Assembly (NCBI RefSeq): GCF_039539345.1
Contig: NZ_BAABCY010000063.1
Coordinates: 25,195-89,194 of the forward strand
DNA from: Snuella lapsa
GTDB lineage: Bacteria > Bacteroidota > Bacteroidia > Flavobacteriales > Flavobacteriaceae
DNA length: 64,000 bases
Direction of reading: 5' to 3'
The number at the start of each line of letters is the position of its first letter. Position 1 is the first letter of the stretch. The notes beneath the pieces were generated by a model. That model saw nothing but the letters and a program-made list of their open reading frames with translations, had not been told where the DNA came from and searched no databases. Both the position numbers and the translations under genes were made by a program. Positions 36,388 through 46,200 of the stretch are shown here, piece after piece.

Positions 36388-36733
36388 ATGAAATTCTATC
36401 ATGCATACATGTTAAAATGCAATGATAACACCCATTACGTAGGATTTACATCTAGTTTAGAACAACGCCTAAAGCAACACAAAATGGGAGTATATCCAAA
36501 CTCCTATACATAAAAAGAAGACCTTTAAAACTAAACCAGTATGGAATCAATGTTTTACAGAACCAAGCCAAGCAATAAGCTTCGAAAAGAAAATAAAAAA
36601 TTGGAGTAAAGCTAAGAAAGAAGCTTTAATAAAAGGTAAGTTTAATTTGCTACCTTTACTTTCAGATTGCAAAAACAATTCTCATCATAAGAACATAGGT
36701 CTCGACTCCGATCGACCTGACAAAAAGAAGTGA
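36388..36733 (+). pseudogene. decayed GIY-YIG endonuclease gene
   Basis: A small GIY-YIG nuclease (UPF0213/YhbQ-like) broken by frameshifts. From ATG 36388 the first frame gives MKFYHAYMLKCNDNTHYVGFTSSLEQRLKQHKMG...YPNSYT and then a stop. The next conserved bit KRRPLKL is in another frame, and VWNQCFTEPSQAISFEKKIKNWS (in pieces) with SKAKKEALIKG is in a third, running to TGA 36733. At least two indels are therefore needed. The 3' end of the coding frame runs into the right repeat arm (GLDSDRPDKKK). The ABC transporter gene follows directly. Confidence 0.75.
36697..36723 (-). repeat. right REP-like arm flanking the GIY-YIG relic
   Basis: Read on the minus strand it begins TTGTCAGGTCGATCGGAG and matches the left arm at 22 of 27 positions. 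It contains a small internal palindrome (TCGActccgaTCGA). Position at the 3' end of the nuclease frame, inside the coding region, suggests the gene and the repeats move or decay as one unit. Confidence 0.65.
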
Positions 36734-36777
36734 TTATTTGTATAATTCTCTGTTCAATTAGAGTTGGGAACAAAGCT

Positions 36778-38463
36778 ATGACTATGAAATCAAACCCCAT
36801 TTTAAGCATTAAAGACCTCTCTATTTCTTTTGGGAGCAACGAAGTCATTCATAGCGTTTCGTATCACCTCAATAAAAATGAAATACTGGGTATTGTTGGC
36901 GAATCCGGATCGGGAAAATCGGTGTCGTCCCTAGCTATTTTGGGGCTGCTCCCCAAAAAGATTTCAAACATAACATCAGGGAGCATTGTTTATAACAATA
37001 CGGATTTAACAACACTTTCCTCTAAAGATTTTCAACATATTCGTGGCAAAAAAATTGCCATGATATTCCAGGAGCCAATGAGTTCTTTAAACCCTTCCAT
37101 GACATGTGGCAAACAAGTTCTGGAAATTTTATTGCAACATACAGAGTTAACACAAGAACAGGCAAAAAATGAAACCATAGCCCTTTTTGAACAAGTAAAA
37201 CTACCACACCCCAAACGTATTTACAAGGCCTATCCACATGAAATATCGGGCGGCCAGAAACAACGGGTTATGATAGCCATGGCCATTGCCTGTAAACCCG
37301 ATATATTAATTGCAGATGAGCCAACGACTGCCTTAGACGTAACTGTACAGAAAGATATTATTACACTCCTTAAAAGTTTACAGGAGCAAACAAAAATGAG
37401 CATCATTTTTATAACCCACGATCTGGCATTAATTTCGGAAATAGCCAATCGTGTTCTGGTTATGTACAAAGGCGATATTGTAGAACAAGGGAATGTAAAT
37501 ACTATTTTTAAGACACCCCAGCACAACTACACAAAAGCCCTTATTAACTCAAGACCCTCTTTAAAAACACGGTTAAAACTACTACCCACCATTAAAGATT
37601 ACCTGAACCATACAATTAAGCATGATATTATAAGTCCCGAAGAGCGGAAAGCCAGACATAAAAAACTATACAACCAACAACCTTTACTCGAAATTATTAA
37701 CTTGGAAAAAGAATACATCTCCAAATCGGGGTGGTTTACAAAACCGAAATCCTTCAAAGCCATAAATAATGTTAGCTTTAAAGTATACGAAGGAGAAACC
37801 TTGGGGCTTGTTGGAGAATCCGGCTGTGGAAAATCAACCTTAGGCAATGCTATTCTTCAACTAGACAAAGCCACGTCGGGGCAAATCCTATATAAAGGCA
37901 CCGATATAACCAAGCTATCTCGTTCGGCAGTAAAAACCCTCCGTAAGGACATACAAATAATCTTTCAGGATCCTTATGCGTCTTTAAACCCCAGAATACC
38001 TGTAGGGGAAGCAATAATGGAACCTATGAAGGTACATAAACTCTTTAACTCTAATAAAGAGCATAAGAATAAAGTCATCGACATATTAAACCGCGTAGGT
38101 TTGTCTGAAGCCCACTTTAACAGATACCCCCATGAATTCTCTGGTGGACAAAGACAACGTATAGGCATTGCCAGAACCATAGCCTTACAACCTAAATTAA
38201 TTGTTTGCGACGAATCGGTTTCGGCCCTTGACATTTCGGTCCAAGCCCAAGTCTTAAACTTGTTAAATGAGCTTAAGGAACGTTTCGGATTCACTTATAT
38301 TTTTATATCACACGATCTGGCCGTTGTAAAGTACATGGCCGACCAACTACTAGTAATGAACAGGGGACAAATTGAAGAATTAGATGATGCGGATATCATT
38401 TACAAGAATCCCCAAAAAGCTTACACTAAAAAGCTAATAAACGCAATTCCAAAAGGCTTATAA
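36778..38463 (+). CDS. ABC transporter with two fused ATPase domains (oligopeptide/dipeptide type)
   Basis: Cytoplasmic ATPase subunit of a peptide or nickel/peptide importer, with DppD- and DppF-like halves in one chain. A longer frame starts at 36730 (GTG), but ATG 36778 (or 36784) fits the family N-terminus NPILSIKDLSISFG. Half 1: Walker A GESGSGKS, signature SGGQKQR, IADEPTTALDVT. Half 2: Walker A GESGCGKS, signature SGGQRQR, CDESVSALDISVQAQ. Each half has the oligopeptide-transporter C-terminal extension. Permease and binding-protein genes are not in the neighbourhood, so the transport partner is unknown. Confidence 0.92.
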   Translation: MTMKSNPILSIKDLSISFGSNEVIHSVSYHLNKNEILGIVGESGSGKSVSSLAILGLLPKKISNITSGSIVYNNTDLTTLSSKDFQHIRGKKIAMIFQEPMSSLNPSMTCGKQVLEILLQHTELTQEQAKNETIALFEQVKLPHPKRIYKAYPHEISGGQKQRVMIAMAIACKPDILIADEPTTALDVTVQKDIITLLKSLQEQTKMSIIFITHDLALISEIANRVLVMYKGDIVEQGNVNTIFKTPQHNYTKALINSRPSLKTRLKLLPTIKDYLNHTIKHDIISPEERKARHKKLYNQQPLLEIINLEKEYISKSGWFTKPKSFKAINNVSFKVYEGETLGLVGESGCGKSTLGNAILQLDKATSGQILYKGTDITKLSRSAVKTLRKDIQIIFQDPYASLNPRIPVGEAIMEPMKVHKLFNSNKEHKNKVIDILNRVGLSEAHFNRYPHEFSGGQRQRIGIARTIALQPKLIVCDESVSALDISVQAQVLNLLNELKERFGFTYIFISHDLAVVKYMADQLLVMNRGQIEELDDADIIYKNPQKAYTKKLINAIPKGL

Positions 38464-38586
38464 TGTAAAAACTTTTTTAGTCAAGTACAGCAAACCTTTA
38501 AAAAACTGTATCTGCTCTCGCAACGTTTCTTTGAATTTGCTGTCTTCATTTGTAGGTTGTTCAGGTAGATTTGTTGCAAAATTCAT
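38458..38586 (-). CDS. possible 42-residue protein opposite an sRNA-core copy
   Basis: Small open frame on the minus strand: MNFATNLPEQPTNEDSKFKE... ending LYLTKKVFTL. It is charged then mildly hydrophobic at the C-terminus, with no signal peptide. Its ATG is preceded by AAAGG. Its stop overlaps the end of the convergent ABC gene by 6 nt. It is included because its leader (38587-38616) is the exact reverse of the small-RNA core found three times at 12 kb. Coding status is unproven and it could be chance. Confidence 0.35.
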   Translation of the reverse strand: MNFATNLPEQPTNEDSKFKETLREQIQFFKGLLYLTKKVFTL

Positions 38587-38848
38587 AAGCCTTTAAGTTT
38601 ATGGTAGATTTGGGGAAATCTATAATTATTTAGGTTTCTTTGGGGACTGTAAATATGAAACATTTTTTTTAAAATATCGGATTAAAAACATATTAAATCG
38701 ATGAAATGCATTATTTTTTAACATTTAATCCATTTGAATGACCAATTATATGACCAATTTAAGCCTTTACTTTTTCTTTCATTATGCAAAATCAATACGC
38801 TTTTGATTGAAGATTGCTTATATTTAATACCAATTTTTATAAAATAAA
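38464..38848. other. 385-nt region between the ABC gene and acetoacetate-CoA ligase
   Basis: Contains the possible 42-codon minus-strand frame, the orphan sRNA-core copy and its hairpin. The remainder (38625-38848) is AT-rich with no open frame of note, no exact TAnnTTTG promoter that I could place and no terminator. Confidence 0.5.
38584..38616 (+). repeat. fourth copy of the sRNA core (orphan)
   Basis: The segment CATAAGcctTTAAGTTTATGG followed by TAGATTTGGGG matches the sRNA core of units B and C, except that TAGG is replaced by CCT. There is no terminator hairpin like that of the array and no -7 box at the expected offset. On the opposite strand a perfect 7-bp hairpin TAGATTT-CCCC-AAATCTA (38605-38622) forms in the leader of the small frame at 38458-38586. 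Confidence 0.8.
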
Positions 38849-40813
38849 ATGTCAGACAATAAACTATGGGAAGGCTCAACATCTTTTAAAGAGAAGAGCC
38901 ATTTATTTAAATATCGAAACTGGTTAGCAGAGAACCACAACTTACATTTTAGTACCTACGAAGAAATATGGCAGTGGTCTGTTGATAATATTGGTGTTTT
39001 TTGGGAAAGCCTATGGAACTATTTTGACATCATCTCATACCACCCTTACGATACCGTTCTGGAAATGACAACCATGCCAGATTTTAAATGGTTTAATGGC
39101 GCCCGTTTAAATTATTCTGAACATATCTTCAGACAAGCAACTCCAGACCAAACAGCCATTATCTTTGGAAACGAACAAGGCGATTACTTAGAATTGTCCT
39201 GGAAAGACTTAAAAAAGAAAGTAGCATCTATGGTTGCTTACTTGAGATCTATAGGGATTACGAAAGGAGACTGCGTAGTGGCATTTTTACCCAATGTCCC
39301 AGAGGCTACGATTTCTTTTCTGGCCGTTAACGCTATTGGAGCCATCTGGTCCAGCACATCTCCTGATTTTGGAGCAGAAAGTGTTATAGATAGGTTTGCC
39401 CAAATAAAACCCAAGGTATTTATAACCGTAGATGGCTATTATTATAACGGCAAACCATATGACAAAACAATCATTGCAAATAACATTGCAAATGCACTAC
39501 CAACCCTAAAAAAGGTTATTGTCCTGCCTTATTTAAACAAAGAAATAAATTCAGGTTTTAGTCAAGATTCTGTACACATAAATACCATTTTTAATACTGA
39601 TGGTGGCGAACTGACTTTTGAACCTGTAGACTTTAACCACCCCATATGGGTGCTCTATAGCTCAGGAACCACAGGTATACCCAAAGCCATTGTACACTCC
39701 CACGGTGGCGTTTTGTTAGAACACTTAAAATACATGGCTTTCCATAACGACGTACATAAAGGAGAACGCTATTTTTGGTATACCACAACTGGCTGGATGA
39801 TGTGGAATTTTTTACAATCTGCCATGTTAATGGGAGCATCTATTGTTTTATACGATGGTTCGCCAACGCATCCTGATTTTTACAAACTATGGAAGTTTTC
39901 AGAAAAAATTAAGATTAATCATTTTGGTACCAGTGCGCCATTTTTGGTAGCTAGCATGAAAAACAAGATTGTTCCGAAAAATCAATGTAATCTGTCCTCA
40001 ATTCGTTCCCTAAGTTCAACCGGAGCACCCTTACCATACGAAGCATTTGAATACGTTTATTCCAACATAAAATCCGATGTATGGCTATGCTCTATGGCTG
40101 GCGGCACGGACGTTTGCACTGCTTTTGTTGGCGGCACGCCTTTTTACGCTGTCCATTCTGGCGAAATACAATGCAGAGCCTTGGGGGTTTCCCTTTATGC
40201 TTATAACGATACTGGACAAGAGGTAGAGGACGATCTGGGTGAAATGGTTATTGACAAACCCATGCCGTCCATGCCTATTTACTTTTGGAATGACCCTGAC
40301 AATGTGCGCTATAAAGCAAGTTACTTTGAGCATTTCCCAGGAAAATGGCGCCATGGCGATTTTATTAAAATCAATTCAAAAACAAACGGTCTGGTTATAT
40401 ATGGAAGATCAGACGCAACATTAAATCGTCACGGTATCAGAATAGGCACCAGTGAGATTTATAGAAGTATCAATAAAATAGATACCATTGAAGATTCTTT
40501 AATCGTTAACTTAGAGCTTGAAGGAGGCAATCACTATATGCCTTTATTTGTAAAGATGAAACCCACGCATACATTAACCGACGCAATACGAACGCAAATC
40601 AATCAACATCTCAAAAAAGAATATTCCCCCAGGCATGTTCCCGACCAGATCATTGAGGTTACGGATATTCCGTATACAATAAGTGGGAAAAAGATGGAAG
40701 CCCCTATTAAAAAGATTTTATTAAAAATGCCAATAGAAAAATCCATTAATCTCGATTCTATGAAAAACCCCGAATCAATTGCTTTCTTTATTGAATTTGC
40801 AAAAGGAATCTAA
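38849..40813 (+). CDS. acetoacetate--CoA ligase
   Basis: AMP-forming ligase that activates acetoacetate to acetoacetyl-CoA, feeding ketone-body carbon or leucine-degradation products into lipid or energy metabolism. The 654-residue adenylate-forming enzyme has the AMP-binding loop VLYSSGTTGIPKAIVHSHGG, the YGRSDATLNRHGIRIGTSEIYR hinge, and a catalytic Lys in SGKKMEAPIKK near the C-terminus. The N-terminal block (KLWEGSTSFKEKSHLFKYRNWL, then FKWFNGARLNYSEH) is typical of acetoacetyl-CoA synthetases rather than of acetyl-CoA synthetases. Monocistronic. Confidence 0.92.
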   Translation: MSDNKLWEGSTSFKEKSHLFKYRNWLAENHNLHFSTYEEIWQWSVDNIGVFWESLWNYFDIISYHPYDTVLEMTTMPDFKWFNGARLNYSEHIFRQATPDQTAIIFGNEQGDYLELSWKDLKKKVASMVAYLRSIGITKGDCVVAFLPNVPEATISFLAVNAIGAIWSSTSPDFGAESVIDRFAQIKPKVFITVDGYYYNGKPYDKTIIANNIANALPTLKKVIVLPYLNKEINSGFSQDSVHINTIFNTDGGELTFEPVDFNHPIWVLYSSGTTGIPKAIVHSHGGVLLEHLKYMAFHNDVHKGERYFWYTTTGWMMWNFLQSAMLMGASIVLYDGSPTHPDFYKLWKFSEKIKINHFGTSAPFLVASMKNKIVPKNQCNLSSIRSLSSTGAPLPYEAFEYVYSNIKSDVWLCSMAGGTDVCTAFVGGTPFYAVHSGEIQCRALGVSLYAYNDTGQEVEDDLGEMVIDKPMPSMPIYFWNDPDNVRYKASYFEHFPGKWRHGDFIKINSKTNGLVIYGRSDATLNRHGIRIGTSEIYRSINKIDTIEDSLIVNLELEGGNHYMPLFVKMKPTHTLTDAIRTQINQHLKKEYSPRHVPDQIIEVTDIPYTISGKKMEAPIKKILLKMPIEKSINLDSMKNPESIAFFIEFAKGI

Positions 40814-40909
40814 TTTTTTATAAAGTAAATAGACTAAAACAACATTAACAACCAACACTAATAAAACCAATATTTCACCCCCAATAACAGACTATTTTTT
40901 GATTAAATA

Positions 40910-40923
40910 ATGACATAAATCAT
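40910..40923. promoter_or_regulatory. possible CRP/FNR-family operator upstream of nrfH
   Basis: The palindrome ATGA-CATAAA-TCAT has the TGA-N6-TCA core of CRP/FNR-superfamily sites. It lies about 125 nt before the nrfH start, preceded by a TTGAT-like half (TTGATTAAATAA). A nitrogen-oxide or oxygen regulator such as an HcpR-type protein would fit an nrf operon. Single weak site, no expression evidence. Confidence 0.3.
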
Positions 40924-41047
40924 ATTTTATTCAATGCTTATTATAGAATATTGTAGCGTCCTTTTGACGCTTTAAGACAATTAATTTTTCTATAAAAGTA
41001 AAGGAATAGCAGAAAGTAAAAAATATGTATTTTTAAAATGTACAATC

Positions 41048-41668
41048 TTGGAAAAACTTAAAAACATATTACCACAAAAAAACTCCAACTGGCGTGTTAC
41101 TGCAGTATTCCTAATAGCAATTATGATAGGCTTGGGCTTATTTATGGCTAAAGAGGCAGAAGTAGTCTCATACATGTCAGACGATCCCAAAGCCTGTGTA
41201 AATTGCCATGTAATGACACCTGTTTACAATAGCTGGATGCACAGCTCGCATAGAGAATGGGCCTCTTGCAACGATTGCCACGTTCCCCACAACAACATAG
41301 CAAACAAATACTATTTTAAGGCTAAAGATGGTTTATTCCATGCTTCTGTGTTTACACTGAGAGCCGAACCCGAAGTTATGTTTATGCGCGAAGCCTCCCA
41401 AGAAGTTGTACAGGACAACTGTATAAGATGCCATGTCCAACAGGTAACGCAAACTAAGTATGACGGATGGATTGACACCCATAGTGCCAATAGAACAGAA
41501 AGACACTGTTGGGAATGCCACCGTGAAGTACCACATGGTCGTATTCATGGTATTTCAACAATAAAGAACAACATAGCACCTATCCCGACCGATTCAGAAG
41601 AAACGGTAATTCCAGAATGGTTAGAACAAAAAATTAATCAAGATAAACAAGCACCTCATGAAAAATAA
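41048..41668 (+). CDS. nrfH: cytochrome c nitrite reductase, membrane tetraheme subunit NrfH
   Basis: NapC/NirT-family quinol dehydrogenase that passes electrons from menaquinol to NrfA. The start is a TTG at 41048; an upstream ATG at 41038 is in another frame. One N-terminal membrane anchor (WRVTAVFLIAIMIGLGLFMA) is followed by four heme-binding motifs: CVNCH, CNDCH, CIRCH and CWECH. Length 206 is slightly long for NrfH because of an Asn/Glu-rich tail. It overlaps nrfA by 11 nt. Confidence 0.93.
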   Translation: MEKLKNILPQKNSNWRVTAVFLIAIMIGLGLFMAKEAEVVSYMSDDPKACVNCHVMTPVYNSWMHSSHREWASCNDCHVPHNNIANKYYFKAKDGLFHASVFTLRAEPEVMFMREASQEVVQDNCIRCHVQQVTQTKYDGWIDTHSANRTERHCWECHREVPHGRIHGISTIKNNIAPIPTDSEETVIPEWLEQKINQDKQAPHEK

Positions 41669-43139
41669 AGTTTTATTTGTAGTTACAGTTATCGTTGTTT
41701 TCCTATTGGGATTACTCGCGTCGAGTATTATCAACAGAAAAAATGAAGCTAAATACAAGTACGTTCCACAAGTTAACATTGGCGAGAACGAACCCAGAAA
41801 CAAGGTTTGGGGCGAAAACTTCCCAAAAGAATACCAATCATATATCCAAACTGCCGATACGAGTTTTACTTCCTATCAAGGAGGCTCTAGTATGAGGGAT
41901 GTTTTAGAAGAAGACCCTAATCTGGTTGTTTTATGGGCAGGATATGGTTTTTCAAAGGACTACAATCAAGGACGAGGCCACTATTATGCAGTTGAAGATA
42001 TTCATAACACTCTTAGAACAGGAGCCCCTAAAGGCCCTGGGGATGGCCCAATGCCAGCAACATGTTGGACCTGTAAAAGCCCGGACGTTCCCCGTTTAAT
42101 GAACGAACACGGTATTGAAGCGTTTTATAAAGGAAAGTGGGCAGACAAAGGTGAAGAGGTTGTAAACCCTATAGGTTGTGCCGATTGTCATGATTCTAAA
42201 ACCATGAAACTAACCATAACCAGACCTGCCCTCATCGAAGCCTTTCAATCCATGGGTAAAGACATAAATAAAGCAACACATCAAGAAATGCGTTCATTGG
42301 TATGCGCCCAATGCCATGTAGAATATTATTTCAACAAAAACTTACCTGGCAAAGAAGGTATGCCATATCTTGTATTTCCTTGGAAAAATGGTATGTCTGT
42401 AGAAGACATGGAGAAATATTATGACGAAATAGCATTTTCGGATTGGACTCATAAACTTAGTAGAGCCCCCATGTTAAAGGCTCAACACCCAGGATACGAA
42501 ACGTACTTAACAGGGGTACATGCCGACAGAGGTGTTTCTTGTGCCGATTGTCATATGCCTTACAAAAGTGAGGGCGGGCAAAAATTTACCGACCACCACA
42601 TACAATCTCCGTTAAACAATATTGCCAATGCTTGTCAAGTTTGCCACAGAGAAGAAGCAAGTAAACTTGCCCAAAATGTATACGAGCGTCAGCGTAAAGC
42701 AAATGAAAACAGGCTTAAATTGGAAGGCTTTCTTGTTAAAGCGCATATAGAAGCAAAAAAGGCTTGGGATTTAGGGGCTTCAGAAGATCAAATGAAAGAC
42801 ATTCTTTTAGATATCCGACACGCCCAATGGCGATGGGATTATGCTGCTGCTGCACATGGCGCTTCATTCCATTCACCTGTTGAAACGGCTCGTGTTATTG
42901 GAAGTGGTTTAGAAATTGTTCAAGAAGGCCGATTAAAACTCGCCCGTCTTTTAGCCGACTTAGGGCATAATGCTCCCGTAGAAATGCCAGATATATCATC
43001 TAAAGAAAAAGCACAAGCATATATTGGATTGGATGTAGAAAAACTAAATAGCGACAAAGAAGTGTTTTTGAAAACCGTTGTTCCTGAATGGCTCGAAAAA
43101 GCTAAAGATCGTGAAGCAAAAATGACTCTTCAACCGTAA
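41658..43139 (+). CDS. nrfA: ammonia-forming cytochrome c nitrite reductase (catalytic subunit)
   Basis: Periplasmic pentaheme enzyme reducing nitrite to ammonium with six electrons. The active-site heme motif is the unusual CWTCK (136-140), and four regular hemes follow: CADCH (NPIGCADCHDSK), CAQCH, CADCH and CQVCH. The N-terminal segment MKNKVLFVVTVIVVFLLGLLASSI may be an uncleaved anchor or signal peptide. The 493-residue length is normal. With nrfH it forms the complete NrfHA complex for dissimilatory nitrite reduction to ammonium or nitrite detoxification. Confidence 0.97.
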   Translation: MKNKVLFVVTVIVVFLLGLLASSIINRKNEAKYKYVPQVNIGENEPRNKVWGENFPKEYQSYIQTADTSFTSYQGGSSMRDVLEEDPNLVVLWAGYGFSKDYNQGRGHYYAVEDIHNTLRTGAPKGPGDGPMPATCWTCKSPDVPRLMNEHGIEAFYKGKWADKGEEVVNPIGCADCHDSKTMKLTITRPALIEAFQSMGKDINKATHQEMRSLVCAQCHVEYYFNKNLPGKEGMPYLVFPWKNGMSVEDMEKYYDEIAFSDWTHKLSRAPMLKAQHPGYETYLTGVHADRGVSCADCHMPYKSEGGQKFTDHHIQSPLNNIANACQVCHREEASKLAQNVYERQRKANENRLKLEGFLVKAHIEAKKAWDLGASEDQMKDILLDIRHAQWRWDYAAAAHGASFHSPVETARVIGSGLEIVQEGRLKLARLLADLGHNAPVEMPDISSKEKAQAYIGLDVEKLNSDKEVFLKTVVPEWLEKAKDREAKMTLQP

Positions 43140-43164
43140 AAACAATCGCATACTTCAATTATCC

Positions 43165-43210
43165 TAAGGTGTAAAGAAAGCCTTTTCATAAAGCTTCTTT
43201 ACACCTTTTA
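43165..43210 (+). terminator. hairpin between nrfA and ccsBA
   Basis: AAGGTGTAAAGAA(a)GC pairs with GCTTCTTTACACCTT (one bulge) and is followed by TTTTAAAA. It looks like an intrinsic terminator or partial attenuator in the nrf operon, which would make more NrfHA than maturation factor. Confidence 0.6.
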
Positions 43211-43226
43211 AAATTAGAATTCTGGA

Positions 43227-46200
43227 ATGAAATTTCTATTTAAATTAATAACCTCTACCCGGGTAGCCCTAATGGTATTATTGGCATTTGCTACAGCCAT
43301 GGCCATAGCTACTTTTATAGAAAACGATTATGGCACTACCACAGCCTGGGCATTAATTTACAATACTTGGTGGTTTGAGCTACTCATGGTTTTACTATGT
43401 TTTAACTTTATTGCCAATATCTTCACTTATAAATTATACAGAAAAGAGAAATGGGCTGTTTTACTATTCCATTTAGGCTTTATTGTTATTATTATTGGAG
43501 CTGGTATTACGAGATTTACTTCTTATAGTGGCATTATGCGAATCAGAGAAGGAGCAGCCTCCAATACCATTATTTCTGATGTTAATTATCTTCGATTAAC
43601 ACTAAGTAATGGGTCTGAAACAAAATCGATCGAAAAACGAAAAAATTTTTCAGCAGCAAAAGACAACACATTTACACTAAACACCCATTTTAATAATATA
43701 CCCATTTCTGTATCATTTGAATCTTATATTCCTGATGCCCTACCAGTAATTAAACCAAATAGCGAAAATGGCTCACCCCTACTTGAAATAACTGTTGCGG
43801 GAGATAATGGCAAAGAGACCATATTCCTAAAAAAGGGTGAAGTACAATCCATAGGAAGCCATCAGCACAAAATTGGTTTTGAGGGCAATTCAGAAAATAC
43901 CATTGATATTCACGAACATAATGGAGAACTAGCTCTTATCGCTCCACAAACTATTGACTTTTTCATTATGGCTTCCCAGAAAGCTGGTACTTTGGTCAAA
44001 GACAGTTTACATCCCATTGAATTAAAGACCCTATACCGCTCAGGCGATTTTTCTTTTGTACCACTGGCATACCACCCTAAGGGGGAGATTGTTTTGAAAA
44101 GTGGCACAGAAAACCAGAAAGAGAATGACAAAAACCTTGATGATGCTATTTTAATATCTGTAAGTGCCCAAGGTGAAAAAAAGACAGTTCCTATTTTGTA
44201 TCGCGAAGGTTTTTTACCTACTGAACATCCTGTTAAAATTGGAAATCTTGACGGAAGTATATCCTATGGTGCTAAAAAATTACACACCCCTTTTTCCATT
44301 CATCTAAAAGACTTTCAGCTAGAACGTTACCCTGGATCTACCAGTCCATCGTCTTATGCTAGCGAGGTTGTAGTAGTTGACGATCATCAAAAATTACCTC
44401 ATAGAATTTTTATGAACAACGTTCTTGACTATGAGGGATATCGCTTTTTTCAAGCCAGTTATGATTCTGATGAGCTGGGAACTGTGCTCTCCGTTAACCA
44501 CGACCGTCCAGGAACTTACACCACCTATTTAGGATATTTTCTTATGAGCATCGGTATGTTTTTCACACTATTCGGAAAAGGCACCAGGTTCCAAGCAGTT
44601 AACAAAAAACTAAAGAAACTAAAAACAGTAAGTTCGCTTTTTATTGCTATAGCGTTGTTTTTAGGAAACGATACCAATCTGTTTTCTCAAACGCCTTCTT
44701 CAGATGTTACTTCTCAACAAATCATAAGCGAAAATCATTCTAATAAATTCGGACGGCTTTTAGTACAAGATCTCGACGGGAGGATAAAACCTATGCATAC
44801 GTTAGCTTCAGAGTTTTTGAGAAAGTTGTCTGGCAAACTTTACTACAAATTTCACCAACCAGACGGAACGACCTCCAGAATGGATGCCAATCAAACTTTT
44901 TTGGCCATGCATACAGCTCCAACCATTTGGCAAAATATCCCAATCATTAAAATAGATCAGAAAAAAGGTGGTGACTTATTTAATAGTTTTAGCCCAAATA
45001 ATGAAAATCTTATTAGCTTCAAAGACCTTCTACAGAGCGATGGCTCTTATTTATTATCGGAAGCAGTAGAAATTTCCAATCAAAAGAAACCTGCAGAACG
45101 ATCAGAATTCGACAAAGAAATTTTAAAAGTGGACGAGCGCTTCAACATTCTGTACAATGTGTTTTCGGGTAATTACTTTAAAGTTTTCCCAAACAAACTC
45201 GACACGAACAATACCTGGTTTAGCTACAATCATCACTTTAATGATTTTCCTGAAGAGGATGGTAAATTTGCCAAAACCATTACCCAAGCTTATTTTAAAG
45301 ACATCCTTTCTAAACAATGGCATGAGGCTGATGAAAAACTAGCTTATATAAGTACCTATCAAAAAGAACTGGGAAAAGAGATCATCCCTTCGGACAAACA
45401 TATAGAAGCCGAATTGTGGTACAACAAAATGAATCTTAATTTTTGGTTATTTCAGTATTTTTTTTCCCTTGGTCTCTTAGCCCTTATAATAGCAATCACC
45501 AAAATATTTAGCCAAAAAAAAGCACTCCTCTATTTATGGAATACGCTTATAATATTATCGCTAATAGGGTTTCTTGTTTTTGGCGGCAACATAATATTAA
45601 GATGGTATGTTGCCCAACATGCTCCATGGAGTAATGGTTATGAAATGCTCATCTTTGTTGCTTGGTGTGTTCTTTTGTGCGGTATAGTTACCTACAAAAA
45701 ATCGGACTTCACACTACCTCTTGCAACATTGTTTGGAGGTGCACTCCTTTTTGTTAGTTATCTCGATTGGCTTAACCCCGAAATAACCAATTTAATGCCA
45801 GTCCTTAAATCGTATTGGCTTAAGATACATGTAGCGACTATTGTTAGTAGTTATGCGCCTTTAGCACTTGCAGCCCTGATTGCCGTTATGGCCTTACTTT
45901 TGTTTTTATTTGGAAACAAAAACAATAACGCCTTAAATGTCAAAATAAAGGAACTTACCTATATAAGTGAACTAGCAATAACTATCGGACTTTTTCTCTT
46001 ATCCATTGGTACATTTCTGGGGGGCGTATGGGCAAACGAATCATGGGGGCGCTATTGGGCCTGGGATCCAAAAGAAACGTGGGCTCTCATAAGCATGATG
46101 GTATATGCAGTTATATTGCATTTACGACTTATTCCTGGTTTAAAAAGCGCCATAACACTGCACATTGCCGCTATGTTTGGATTTTGGTCTATTATCATGA

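Noticed and set aside
36730..36777. Longer N-terminus of the ABC ATPase from GTG 36730
   Set aside because: The extra 16 residues match nothing expected, overlap the GIY-YIG relic stop, and the conserved domain starts after ATG 36778.
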